From Quadrisphaera sp. RL12-1S (GTDB lineage Bacteria > Actinomycetota > Actinomycetes > Actinomycetales > Quadrisphaeraceae): a stretch of DNA of 64,000 nucleotides. Positions 28,768 to 37,739 of the stretch are shown here, one piece after another. Made by a program: the position numbers and the translations under genes. The stretch's first letter is position 1. Each line of letters opens with the position of its first letter. Below the pieces are notes generated by a model. It was not told where the DNA came from. It worked only from the letters and a program-made list of their open reading frames with translations, and searched no databases. Location of the stretch: assembly GCF_014270065.1 (NCBI RefSeq), contig NZ_JACNME010000003.1:248001-312000 (forward strand), in the 5' to 3' direction.

Positions 28768-29867
28768 GCTCGGCCGTCGCCTCGCGCCAGCTGCGGGAGG
28801 TGGGGCTGGACGAGGTCCGCGCCATCTCCCGCGGCGCGGCGGTGCTGGGGACCGGCGGCGGCGGCGACCCGCACATCGGCGCCCTCATGGCCGCCGCGGC
28901 CGTCAGGGCGCACGGGCCGGTGGCGCTCACCCCGCTGGCCGAGCTGCCCGACGACGCCGTGGTGCTGCCCGTGGCGATGATGGGCGCCCCCACCGTCATG
29001 GTGGAGAAGATCCCCTCGGCCGACCAGGTCGGCCGGGCCGTCGACGTCCTCACCCGCCACCTGGGCCTGCGCGTCACGCACGTCGCGTGCATCGAGGCCG
29101 GCGGGGTCAACTCCCTCGTGCCGGTGGCCGCGGCGGCCGAGCTGGGGCTGCCGCTGGTGGACGGCGACGGCATGGGCCGCGCCTTCCCCGAGCTCCAGCA
29201 GGTGCTCCTCACCCTCACCGGGGTCCGGGCGACCCCCATGGCCGTGGTGGACGAGAAGGGCAACTGCGCCGTCCTCGACACGGTGGACAACCGGTGGGCG
29301 GAGCGGCTGGCCCGCTCGGTGACCATCGACATGGGCTGCTCGGCGATGATCTCCAACTACGCCATGGACGGCGCGGCGGCCCGCCGCGGACTCGTGCCGG
29401 GGACCATCTCGCTGGCGGCCTCCCTCGGCGCGCTGCTGGAGCCCGGCGCCGCCGGTGACGACCCCGCCGGGGCCGTCGCGGAGCACCTCGGCGGGCGCGT
29501 GCTGGCGACGGCCAAGGTGGTGGACGTCGAGCGGCGCACCACCACGGGCTTCGCCCGCGGCACCGCGGTGCTGGAGGGCTCCGGCGAGCACGCGGGGAGC
29601 ACCATGACCGTCGACTTCCAGAACGAGAACCTGGTCCTGCGCGCGGGCGGGCGCGTGCTCGCCACCGCCCCGGACCTCATCTGCCTGCTCGACACCGCCA
29701 CCGGCGCGGCCATCACCACCGAGCAGCTCCGCTTCGGCCACCGCGTCAGCGCGGTGGTGGCGCCCTGCGACCCCCGCTGGCGCACCCCCGAGGGCCTGGC
29801 GCTGGCCGGGCCCGCCGCCTTCGGCTACCCCGACGACGCCGTCCTCCTCGAAGGAGTCCCCGCATGA
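28764..29867 (+). CDS. DUF917 family protein (copy 1)
   Basis: About 367 residues. Conserved blocks include GTGGGGDPHIG, MMGAPTVMVEKIP, and GDGMGRAFPELQ. As I recall, Pfam has renamed DUF917 as S-methyl-thiohydantoin desulfurase domains, which would fit the hydantoinase partner, but the reaction is not proven here. The ATG overlaps the hyuA-type stop and the gene ends overlapping copy 2. Confidence 0.85.
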   Translation: MSSAVASRQLREVGLDEVRAISRGAAVLGTGGGGDPHIGALMAAAAVRAHGPVALTPLAELPDDAVVLPVAMMGAPTVMVEKIPSADQVGRAVDVLTRHLGLRVTHVACIEAGGVNSLVPVAAAAELGLPLVDGDGMGRAFPELQQVLLTLTGVRATPMAVVDEKGNCAVLDTVDNRWAERLARSVTIDMGCSAMISNYAMDGAAARRGLVPGTISLAASLGALLEPGAAGDDPAGAVAEHLGGRVLATAKVVDVERRTTTGFARGTAVLEGSGEHAGSTMTVDFQNENLVLRAGGRVLATAPDLICLLDTATGAAITTEQLRFGHRVSAVVAPCDPRWRTPEGLALAGPAAFGYPDDAVLLEGVPA

Positions 29868-30985
29868 GCTGGTTGCTCGACGAGTCCCACCTGGCCGACC
29901 TCGCCCGCGGCGCCACCCTGCTGGGCACCGGCGGCGGCGGCGACCCCTACATCGGGCGCCTGCTGGTGGCCGAGGCCATCAAGGAGCACGGGCCCATCAC
30001 CGTGCTGGACCCCGAGGAGGTGGACGACGACCTCTTCGTCATCCCCACCGCGATGATGGGCGCCCCCACGGTCATGGTGGAGAAGGTGCCGCGCGGCACC
30101 GAGCCGGTCGTGGCGCTGCGCACCCTCGAGCAGCGCCTCGGCCGCACCGCCCAGGCCACGATGCCCATCGAGTGCGGCGGGCTGAACTCGATGATCCCGC
30201 TGCTCGTGGCCGCCCGCGCGGGCCTGCCGATCATCGACGCGGACGGCATGGGCCGCGCCTTTCCCGAGCTCCAGATGGAGACCTTCGGGGTCTACGGGGT
30301 GCACGCCTCCCCCATGGTGGTGGCCGGCGACCGCCACGAGACCGTCGTCGTCGACACCGGCGACGACGACGTGCGCATGGAGCGCCTCGCGCGCGCCTGC
30401 GCCATCCAGTTCGGCGGAGCGGCGCTCATCGCCGAGTACGCCATGACCGGGGCCGACGTGAAGCGGGTCGCCATCCCCCGCACCCTGTCCCTCGGCATCG
30501 GCGCGGGCCGGACCATCCGCGAGGCCCGCGAGGACCACCGCGACCCGTTCGCGGCGCTCGCCGAGTACTTCGCCGGGACCATCTACCGCAACGTCCGCCC
30601 GCTGTTCCGCGGGAAGGTCACCGACGTGGAGCGGCGCACCGAGGGCGGCTTCACCCGCGGCGGGTGCGCGGTGGCGGGCTTCGACGACGGCGTGCTGGAG
30701 CTGCGGTTCCAGAACGAGCACCTGCTCGCCCTGCGCGACGGGGTGCCGGTCTGCGTGGTGCCCGACCTCATCTGCGTGGTCGACGACACCACCGCCGAGC
30801 CCATCACCACCGAGGGCCTGCGCTACGGGCAGCGCGTGGTGGTGCTCGGCATCTCCACCCCGGACATCATGCGCACGCCGGAGGCCCTGGCCGTCTTCGG
30901 TCCGGCGGCCTTCGGGCTGGACCAGCCGTTCGTGCCGGTCGAGGAGCTGGTCACCGAGCGCCTCGACGTGCCCGCGGCGGTCTGA
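29864..30985 (+). CDS. DUF917 family protein (copy 2)
   Basis: About 373 residues, with the same blocks as copy 1 (GTGGGGDPYIG, MMGAPTVMVEKVP, ADGMGRAFPELQ). AAGGAG precedes the ATG. The two copies may form a hetero-oligomer, since adjacent DUF917 pairs occur beside hydantoinases. A strong hairpin follows at 31016-31062. Confidence 0.85.
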   Translation: MSWLLDESHLADLARGATLLGTGGGGDPYIGRLLVAEAIKEHGPITVLDPEEVDDDLFVIPTAMMGAPTVMVEKVPRGTEPVVALRTLEQRLGRTAQATMPIECGGLNSMIPLLVAARAGLPIIDADGMGRAFPELQMETFGVYGVHASPMVVAGDRHETVVVDTGDDDVRMERLARACAIQFGGAALIAEYAMTGADVKRVAIPRTLSLGIGAGRTIREAREDHRDPFAALAEYFAGTIYRNVRPLFRGKVTDVERRTEGGFTRGGCAVAGFDDGVLELRFQNEHLLALRDGVPVCVVPDLICVVDDTTAEPITTEGLRYGQRVVVLGISTPDIMRTPEALAVFGPAAFGLDQPFVPVEELVTERLDVPAAV

Positions 30986-31015
30986 GCACGACGCCACCTG
31001 CCACCTCCTGCCGCT

Positions 31016-31062
31016 CCCTGGCACCGCCCGCCCCTCCACAGGGGGCGCGGGCGGTGCCAGGG
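31016..31062 (+). terminator. Strong hairpin after DUF917 copy 2
   Basis: A 16-bp perfect stem (arm CCCTGGCACCGCCCGC). It would end the permease-hydantoinase-DUF917 message and separate it from the third DUF917 and the PucR gene. Confidence 0.75.
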
Positions 31063-31070
31063 TGTGCGTC

Positions 31071-32177
31071 GTGCCCGACACGATCGACGACGACGACGGC
31101 TGGGCCGTGCGGGCCGTGAGCGCGGCTGACGCGCCCGCGCTCGTGCGCGGGGCCGACGTCCTCGGCTCCGGTGGCGGCGGCGACGCGCGCCCCGCGGGCC
31201 TCCTGTTCGCCCACGCCGTCGGCGCGGGTGCGGTGCAGCTGCTCGACCCCGACGGCGCCACGGACCACGCCGTCTCCTTCGTGGGCATGGTGGGGGCTGC
31301 GAGCGCCTTCACCGAGGAGCTGCCCGGCGGTGGGGAGTTCGCACGGGCGCTGCGCGCGGTGGAGCGGTGGACCGGTGCGCGGGCCACCGCGCTGGCCTCC
31401 CTCGAGGCCGCTGGGCTCAACGGCCTGACGGCGCTGGCCACCGCCGTCTCCTGCGCGCTGCCGGTGGTGGACGTCGACCTGTGCGGCCGCGCGCTGCCGC
31501 GGCTGGAGCAGTTCTCGCTGGCCGTGGTCGACGGCGCGCTGCCGCCGCTGGCCCTGGCGCTGCCGGGCGGCCACGTGCTGGTGGTGGAGGGCGGGGACGG
31601 CCCGCGCTGCGAGCGCGTGGTGCGCGCGGTGCTCGCCGCCGAGGGCGGGTGGGCGGCCATGGCCACCGCGCCGGTGCGGCGCGCTGACTGGGCGCGGGTC
31701 GGCCCGGTGCGGACCACCCGGCGGTGCCTGGAGCTCGGGGCGCGCCTGGAGGCGCTCGGCGCCTCGGTGAGCAACGACGACGTCACCGCCGCCCTGGGGG
31801 CGAGGCTGCTCGGTGCGGGCCGCGTGGTGGAGGTGGCCCGGCGCGCGGGGGCCGGGTTCGGGCGCGGCTCAGCGTGCGTGCGGGACCAGCGGACCAGCGC
31901 GCTGCTGCGGCTGGAGATGGAGAACGAGTACCTCGTGGCCTTCGAGGACGGCGCGCCGGTCGCCACCACACCGGACCTGCTCGTGGTGCTGGAGCGGCGC
32001 ACCGCGCGCGTGGTGGCCTGCGACAGGATCCGACGCGGCGACGACGTGGTGGTGCTGCAGCTGCCCGCTGCAGCCTTCTGGGGCCACCCCGAGCACGCTG
32101 CTCAGGTCGCGCCGCGGGCGTTCGGGCTCGACGTGGACCCCGTGCTCGCGCTGCAGCCCGCGGGGTCCCCGTGGTGA
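31071..32177 (+). CDS. Divergent DUF917 family protein (copy 3)
   Basis: About 368 residues. Overall it aligns with the other copies (GSGGGGDARPAG at the start, FGLDVDPVL at the end), but conserved blocks have decayed: MMGAPTVMVEK is VGMVGAASAFTEE and DGMGRAFPELQ is DLCGRALPRLE. The start is uncertain: GTG at 31062 lies in the terminator stem, GTG at 31071 just after it. It overlaps the PucR gene by 4 bases, suggesting a regulatory or accessory role rather than catalysis. Confidence 0.78.
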   Translation: MPDTIDDDDGWAVRAVSAADAPALVRGADVLGSGGGGDARPAGLLFAHAVGAGAVQLLDPDGATDHAVSFVGMVGAASAFTEELPGGGEFARALRAVERWTGARATALASLEAAGLNGLTALATAVSCALPVVDVDLCGRALPRLEQFSLAVVDGALPPLALALPGGHVLVVEGGDGPRCERVVRAVLAAEGGWAAMATAPVRRADWARVGPVRTTRRCLELGARLEALGASVSNDDVTAALGARLLGAGRVVEVARRAGAGFGRGSACVRDQRTSALLRLEMENEYLVAFEDGAPVATTPDLLVVLERRTARVVACDRIRRGDDVVVLQLPAAAFWGHPEHAAQVAPRAFGLDVDPVLALQPAGSPW

Positions 32178-33727
32178 CCGGGCTGGGAGGGCTGCTCGCG
32201 CTGCCGGCGTGGCGCGGCACCGCGGTGCTGGCCGGCGAGCCCGGCGGGGTCTCGCTGCGCACCGTCGTCCTCCTCGACGCGCCGGACCAGCTCGGCGCGA
32301 GCGGGGCGCGGGAGGCCCTGGTCGTGCTGGCGGGCCCGTCCTGGCGGTCGGCCCCGGCCTGGCAGCTCGACGCGCTGCTGCGTCGCGCCGCCGACGCCGG
32401 TGCCCGCGCCGTGCTGCTGGCCGGCACCGACCCGCTGCCGGGGCCCACGCGCCTGCTGTGCACGCGCCTCGAGCTGTGCGTGCTCGGTGGGGAGGCGGCG
32501 CTGCTCGACCTGGCGACCGCCGCGGCGGTGCACCTGGCCGCGCCGGAGGTCGCGTCCGCCCGGGCCGTGCTCGACGTCTCGCGCGCCGTCGCCGACGGGC
32601 GGGTCAGCGGACCCGGACCGCTGGTGGCCCTGTGCGCGCGGCTGCTGGGTGCGCCGGTGGCGCTGGCGGACGCGTCGGGCTCGGTGCTCCACGGCGACCT
32701 CGCGCTGGTGGTGCCCCGGCCCGCGGAGCCGGTGGTGCAGCGCGACCGCACGGCGGCGGGCGCGGTGACGGCGCGCCCCGTGCTGCTGCCGGGCCTGCGC
32801 AGCGTGCAGCGCTGGCTCGTGGCGCGGGTGCCCGCAGACTCCGGGCCGGTGGCGGTCGGGGCCGCGGAGGACCTGCTCTGCGCCGCGAGCACCGCCGTGG
32901 CCGGGTGGCTGGCCGCCGAGCGGACGGCGGTGGAGCGGGACGCGCGCGGACGGGCGGCGCTGCTCACCGACGTCCTGCGCCTCACCGGGGAGCCCAGCCC
33001 CGAGCTGCGCCAGCGGGCCGCGGCGGCGGGGTGGCCGCTGGCGGGGTGGCACGTGGGGGTGCGGGTGCGCACCGGTGGCGCCACCGACGTGGCGGGGCTG
33101 CGGGCTGAGGCGCTGCGCCGCTCCGCGGAAGCGGGGCTGCAGCTCGTGCTGGCCGAGCACGGCGACGGCTGGAGCGGCTGGTGGAGCACCGACCGCTCCC
33201 CCAGCGCCGTGGAGGTGCGGCACCTGGCCGAGCGGTTCCGCCGCCTCCACGAGGGGCTGCGGCAGCTGACGGGCTGCGCCACCGGCGTCGGCCGCCCGCA
33301 CCAGGGACCTGCGGGCGTGGCCAGGACGCTGTCGGAGGCGGCGGACGCGGCGCTGCTGGCCGCGGGCCGGCCCGAGCAGGGCCGGTTCCTGCACGTCGAC
33401 CAGCTGGGGGTGGCCCAGACGCTGCTGGCGTGGACCCGCACCGAGACGTTCGAGCCGGCGGCGCGCAGCCTGCTGGAGCCGCTGCTCGCCGACCCCTCGC
33501 TCGTGCAGACGCTGGGGGTCTACCTGGACGCCGAGTCGTCGCTGTCGGAGACCGCCACCACCCTCGGCATCCACCGCAACACGGTGGCGCAGCGCGTGGC
33601 CCGCATCGAGCGGCTGCTGGAGGTCAGCCTGGGCGACCACGAGCAGCGCCTCGCGCTGCAGCTCGCCTGCCGCGCCGTCGGGCCGGGCGGGCCAGGCGGC
33701 CCGGGCGGGTCCGGCGGGAGGACCTAG
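32174..33727 (+). CDS. PucR-family transcriptional regulator
   Basis: About 517 residues. The C-terminus has the PucR helix-turn-helix ([20 protein letters not shown]) after a GGDEF-like variable domain; the N-terminal ~130 residues match PucR-type ligand domains. The start is the GTG overlapping the DUF917 copy 3 stop. PucR proteins often control purine or ureide breakdown genes, so this is the probable activator of the permease-hydantoinase operon. Its stop codon shares a CTAG palindrome with the convergent chemoreceptor gene. Confidence 0.87.
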   Translation: MTGLGGLLALPAWRGTAVLAGEPGGVSLRTVVLLDAPDQLGASGAREALVVLAGPSWRSAPAWQLDALLRRAADAGARAVLLAGTDPLPGPTRLLCTRLELCVLGGEAALLDLATAAAVHLAAPEVASARAVLDVSRAVADGRVSGPGPLVALCARLLGAPVALADASGSVLHGDLALVVPRPAEPVVQRDRTAAGAVTARPVLLPGLRSVQRWLVARVPADSGPVAVGAAEDLLCAASTAVAGWLAAERTAVERDARGRAALLTDVLRLTGEPSPELRQRAAAAGWPLAGWHVGVRVRTGGATDVAGLRAEALRRSAEAGLQLVLAEHGDGWSGWWSTDRSPSAVEVRHLAERFRRLHEGLRQLTGCATGVGRPHQGPAGVARTLSEAADAALLAAGRPEQGRFLHVDQLGVAQTLLAWTRTETFEPAARSLLEPLLADPSLVQTLGVYLDAESSLSETATTLGIHRNTVAQRVARIERLLEVSLGDHEQRLALQLACRAVGPGGPGGPGGSGGRT

Positions 33728-35307
33728 AAGCGGAAGGCCGCCACCTCGCGGCGCAGGGCCGCGGCCCGGCCCGCGAGGTCGTCCACGGCGGAGCTGGCCT
33801 CACCGAGCGCCTGGCTCGTGGACGCGGCCGTGGCCGACATCGTCGACGCCGTGGCCGCGATCCTGCCGGCGCCGCCGGCGGCCTCCGCCGCCGAGCGGGA
33901 CATCTCCTGCGTGGTGGCGGTCTGCTCCTCCACCGCCGAGGCGATGGTGCTCTGGTGGGCGGAGATCTGGGCGATGACGTCGGAGATCCCGGCGATGGCC
34001 TCGACGGCGCCGCCGGCCCCCTGCTGGATGGTCTGCACGCGGCGCGCCACGTCCTCCGTGGCCGCCGCCGTCTCCCGTGCCAGCTCCTTGACCTCGGCCG
34101 CCACCACCGCGAAGCCCTTGCCGGCCTCCCCGGCGCGAGCCGCCTCGATGGTTGCGTTGAGGGCCAGCAGGTTGGTCTGCTCGGCGATGGAGGTGATGAC
34201 CTTGACGACGTCGCCGATCTGCCGGCTCGCCTCCCCCAGCCCCGTGACGGTCTCGGTGGCGGTGGTGGCCGCCTGCACGGCCGTGCCCGCCACCCGGCTC
34301 GCCTCCTCGGTGGACCTGGCGATCTCACGGATGGCGTCCCCCATCTCCCCGGCGCCCGCGGCGACGGTCTGGACGCCGGCGGAGACCTCGTCCACCACGC
34401 CGGACACCACGCGGGACTGCGCGCTGGTCTCCTCGGAGGCGGCGGCGATCTGCGCCGTGGTGCCGCGCAGCTGCTCGGAGGCGCTGGCCACCGCGTCGGC
34501 CTCCGCCACCACGCCGGACAGCACGCGGCGCAGCGCCACCAGGGCCCGGTCGAGGGCAGCCGCGGTCACGCCCAGCTCGTCGCGGCGCTCGAGGTCACAG
34601 CTGGCGGTGAGGTCGCCGTCGGCGAGGGCCGTGACGACGTCGGTGACCCGGCGCAGGGGGCGCGTCACCGAGCGGGTGACCGCCGCGCCGAGGACGGCGA
34701 GCAGCGCCAGGCCGACCGCGCCGCTGGCGGCGAGGAGGGCCGTCGTGGAGCGGCGCTCGGCGGCCACGTCGGCCGCGGCGGCCGTGACGCGCTCGTCGAC
34801 GGCCTGCCCCACGGTCGGCATCGACTCCTCGAGGGCGGAGAACGCCTCCTGGAAGTCGCCGTACCGGGCCAGCGCGGCCTGCGGGTCCGCGAGAGCGAGC
34901 TGCGAGGCGCTCGCGGCCGCGGCCAGGTAGGCGTCGACATCGGGCTGGACCCGCTGCAGCGCGGTGGTGACGCCCGGGCCGAGGTCGCGGGAGCGGACGC
35001 CGGCGAGGGCGTCGGTGAGGGCCTTCTGGTGCTGGGCCATCTCCTGCGCGGCCGAGGCCCGCTCCGCCGCGTCAGCGGTGACGATCATGCGGAGCAGGTC
35101 GCCGCGGACGGCGTCGTGCATCATGTCGGCCTGCAGCGCCTGCTGCGTGGCGGCGTTGGTGGTGGTCAGCTGGTCGACCTGCGCGCCGACGTTCGCCAGC
35201 GACGACAGCGCGAGGCCGCCCGTCGTCAGCGTCACGGCAGCGCCGACCGCGACCAGCGCCGACAGCTTGGTGCCCAGGCGGAGGTCCGCCCACCTCGTCC
35301 TCGCCAC
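33724..35307 (-). CDS. Methyl-accepting chemotaxis protein
   Basis: About 527 residues. One helix near the N-terminus, an extracellular helical sensor of about 150 residues, a second helix, a HAMP segment ([20 protein letters not shown]) and a cytoplasmic signalling coil with tip [20 protein letters not shown]. The GTG at 35307 has GAGGGGG upstream; the ATG at 35358 sits beside the GH26 terminator hairpin and is less likely. No other chemotaxis gene is present in the window. Confidence 0.88.
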   Translation of the reverse strand: MARTRWADLRLGTKLSALVAVGAAVTLTTGGLALSSLANVGAQVDQLTTTNAATQQALQADMMHDAVRGDLLRMIVTADAAERASAAQEMAQHQKALTDALAGVRSRDLGPGVTTALQRVQPDVDAYLAAAASASQLALADPQAALARYGDFQEAFSALEESMPTVGQAVDERVTAAAADVAAERRSTTALLAASGAVGLALLAVLGAAVTRSVTRPLRRVTDVVTALADGDLTASCDLERRDELGVTAAALDRALVALRRVLSGVVAEADAVASASEQLRGTTAQIAAASEETSAQSRVVSGVVDEVSAGVQTVAAGAGEMGDAIREIARSTEEASRVAGTAVQAATTATETVTGLGEASRQIGDVVKVITSIAEQTNLLALNATIEAARAGEAGKGFAVVAAEVKELARETAAATEDVARRVQTIQQGAGGAVEAIAGISDVIAQISAHQSTIASAVEEQTATTQEMSRSAAEAAGGAGRIAATASTMSATAASTSQALGEASSAVDDLAGRAAALRREVAAFRF

Positions 35308-35362
35308 GTCCGAGCCCCCTCGACCACGAGCGCCCTCTGCACCCGTCATCGAGGTCATCGGA

Positions 35363-35401
35363 GCGCGGAGCGTCTGTCTTGAGGGCGACAGCGCTCCGCG
35401 C
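35363..35401 (-). terminator. Hairpin after the GH26 gene
   Basis: A stem of GCGCGGAGCG plus CTGTC with one bulged base closes an 8-nt loop. It lies just after the GH26 stop on the minus strand. Confidence 0.65.
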
Positions 35402-35412
35402 CGGTGGGGCCG

Positions 35413-36603
35413 TCAGGCGGAGGGGTTCCCCCAGCGCAGGCTGGTGTAGGCCTTCTCCGACTCGGGCATCCGCGTCTGGGGGCTGATGAGCAGGAACTTG
35501 CCGTTGGCACCCTGCATGTCCACGTTGAACTGCACCTCGTAGAGGACCTCGCCAGGCCCGGTGCCGCCGTTGCGGGAGAAGAACTCGTGCATCTTCTGCA
35601 CGAACACGGGGTGGTCGCCCTCGTCCGCGTTCCCGGACCACTCGGACACGGCCAGGGGCAGGCCCACCTCCTTGGCGAAGTCGAGGTGGCCCTGCAGGCC
35701 CTTGGGACCGCCGAACGGGTCCTTGAGGGTCATCGCGGCGTCCCACTCCTCGGCGGTGTCGACCGCCGGGAACTGGTTGTAGTAGTCGACGCCCATGACG
35801 TCCACCTGCCCCTGGCCGGGGTAGAGGTCTCGCCAGTCGTACCCGCTCTGCACCGACTCGCGGTTGAAGCAGAGCACGAGCTTGGACGCGGGGAACACCT
35901 GCTGCTGGATCGCCCGGTAGCGGCCCCAGGCGGTCTTGAACGCGTCGACGTCGCTGGCGACCACCTTCCAGCGGTACCAGTTGCCGTTCATCTCGTGGGC
36001 GAACCGGATGTAGCAGGTGGCCTGCCTGCTCCCCCAGACGTCCCGCAGCAGGGTGAGGGACTGCCGCCAGCGGTCGTCGTAGGCGCCGGCGGCGGCCTCG
36101 GCCCAGCTCTCGCCCTCGTCGTCCATGTCGATGGCACCAAGGGAGACGTCCAGCGGCTTGTCCCAGCCGTCGAACTCCTCGCCGGGCTGGAGCGTGTACA
36201 GCTTCAGCATCGCCTCGTTGTTGTCGAACCAGGTGGCCGAGACCCCCACCTCGGTGCCGCGGGCCGCCGCGTACGAGCCGTCGGCCACGCCCTCCCCGGA
36301 GGCACCGGAGATCCACTGGCGCGGCGTGAAGGCCGTCGTGGCGCTCGTCGACGGCGCGGTCGACGGCGTGCCGCCACCACCGGGTGACGCCGCCCCACCG
36401 CCCGTGCGCAGGGCTACCCAGGTGGCCAGGCCGCCGGCGGCGACCACGCCCGCAGCGGTGCCCAGGACGGTGCGCCGGCTCGGCCCGGTGCGCTTCGGCG
36501 CAGCGTGCTGCGGGCCCTCGGCGCCCGGCTCCTGGTCCGGCTCCTGGACCTGCTGCGACGCGGAGGCCCTCGGCCCCTGCGGTGCTGACGGCTGATCGGC
36601 CAT
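35413..36603 (-). CDS. Glycoside hydrolase family 26-like (mannanase-type)
   Basis: About 396 residues. A cytoplasmic Pro/Gln-rich head leads to a twin-arginine stretch (SRRTVLGTAAGVVAAGG), so export by Tat as an anchored or secreted protein is likely. The catalytic domain has RFAHEMNGNWYRWK (Glu is the expected acid/base) and VSEWSGN (Glu as nucleophile), the GH26 pattern for beta-mannanases and related glucanases. GAGGGGGG precedes the ATG. Substrate is not determined. Confidence 0.82.
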   Translation of the reverse strand: MADQPSAPQGPRASASQQVQEPDQEPGAEGPQHAAPKRTGPSRRTVLGTAAGVVAAGGLATWVALRTGGGAASPGGGGTPSTAPSTSATTAFTPRQWISGASGEGVADGSYAAARGTEVGVSATWFDNNEAMLKLYTLQPGEEFDGWDKPLDVSLGAIDMDDEGESWAEAAAGAYDDRWRQSLTLLRDVWGSRQATCYIRFAHEMNGNWYRWKVVASDVDAFKTAWGRYRAIQQQVFPASKLVLCFNRESVQSGYDWRDLYPGQGQVDVMGVDYYNQFPAVDTAEEWDAAMTLKDPFGGPKGLQGHLDFAKEVGLPLAVSEWSGNADEGDHPVFVQKMHEFFSRNGGTGPGEVLYEVQFNVDMQGANGKFLLISPQTRMPESEKAYTSLRWGNPSA

Positions 36604-36710
36604 CGATGACCCCCCTCGGATCGTGAGATCAGGTGACCACACGGACCTGGGAGCGGCAACGCCGCAGGTGGGGGTCACCCCCCGCACGGGCGATCCGGTG
36701 CCCCCGACCG

Positions 36711-36737
36711 GCCCCGGCGGAGTCTCCGCCGGGGCCG
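36711..36737 (-). terminator. Hairpin after the SDR gene
   Basis: A perfect 12-bp stem (GGCCCCGGCGGA) with a 3-nt loop. On the minus strand it follows the SDR gene and would end the DUF3556-FAD oxidoreductase-SDR message. The rest of 36604-36893 holds no gene I can support. Confidence 0.65.
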
Positions 36738-36893
36738 CCGGGCACCCGCGAGGCGGCTGCCTGACGCCGACGCTGCTCAGGAGGCCTCAGCCGCGAGCGA
36801 CCGCGCCGGCACCTGCACCGGCACCGCAGCGGCAGCGCTGGTCGGGACGACGGCCGCCGCGCCCGTGGGACACCCGGGCGGTGCGGCCACGGG

Positions 36894-37664
36894 TCACAGC
36901 AGGGAGCTCGTCAGGCCACCGTCCAGGACGAGGCCGGCGCCGGTGACCCATGACGCGTCGGCGTCCGAGGACAGGTAGACGGCGGCCGACACGAGGTCCT
37001 CCACAGCTCCCATCCGTCCCTGCTTCTGCTCGAGCACCGAGTGGAAGCCCCCCTCGGGAAGGCCGAGGAGCTCCTCGAACTCCGGCGCTGCGCGGGTGAC
37101 CAGCTCGGTGCCGATGAAGCCGGGGACCAGCGCGTTGACGCGGACGCCGTGGGAGCGGAGCTCCACGGCTGCGGTCTTGGTCAGGTTCAGCACCCCGGCC
37201 TTGGCAGCGGCGTAGTGGGCGATGAGGGGAGACCCCGTGGTCGCCGTCACGGAGGACAGCGTGAGCACCGACCCGCCGCCGGAGGCGGCCACCGCCTCGC
37301 CTCCGTACCTGACGGTGAGGAACACCCCGTCCAGGTTGACGCTGGTCACGGCGCGCCACGCCGCGAGGTCCATGCCGAGCAGGGGCACCGGAGCTCCGAC
37401 CCCGGCGTTGGCGACCACGACGTGCACTCCTCCGTGGCGCTGGGCGACCGTGGCGAAGAGCGAGCGCACCTGCTCCTCGTCGCGCACGTCGGCGCCGAGG
37501 GCGTCGACGGCTCCGATGCGGTCGGCGGTGGCGCGAGCGGCGGTCTCGTCGAGGTCGGAGACCACGACCCTCGCGCCCTCGGCGACGAACCGCTCGGCGA
37601 TGGCGGCTCCGATGCCTCGGGCGGATCCGGTGATGACGGCGACGCGGTCGGACAGCACAGCCAC
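36894..37664 (-). CDS. Short-chain dehydrogenase/reductase
   Basis: About 256 residues. Rossmann motif TGSARGIG, NAG-type motif (VVANAGVG), catalytic Ser in TLSSVT and YxxxK in HYAAAK identify a classical SDR that uses NAD(P)H. GAGGAG precedes the GTG. It is the last of three minus-strand genes with a CrtI-like oxidoreductase and a DUF3556 protein; it may oxidise an alcohol on the same substrate. Confidence 0.88.
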   Translation of the reverse strand: MAVLSDRVAVITGSARGIGAAIAERFVAEGARVVVSDLDETAARATADRIGAVDALGADVRDEEQVRSLFATVAQRHGGVHVVVANAGVGAPVPLLGMDLAAWRAVTSVNLDGVFLTVRYGGEAVAASGGGSVLTLSSVTATTGSPLIAHYAAAKAGVLNLTKTAAVELRSHGVRVNALVPGFIGTELVTRAAPEFEELLGLPEGGFHSVLEQKQGRMGAVEDLVSAAVYLSSDADASWVTGAGLVLDGGLTSSLL

Positions 37665-37739
37665 GGTGGTGCTCCTCGGTGTGGTGGGACGGGGCGTGGG
37701 GTGGGGTGGGTGGTCGAGGGCTGGGCCGGCACCGGCGCT

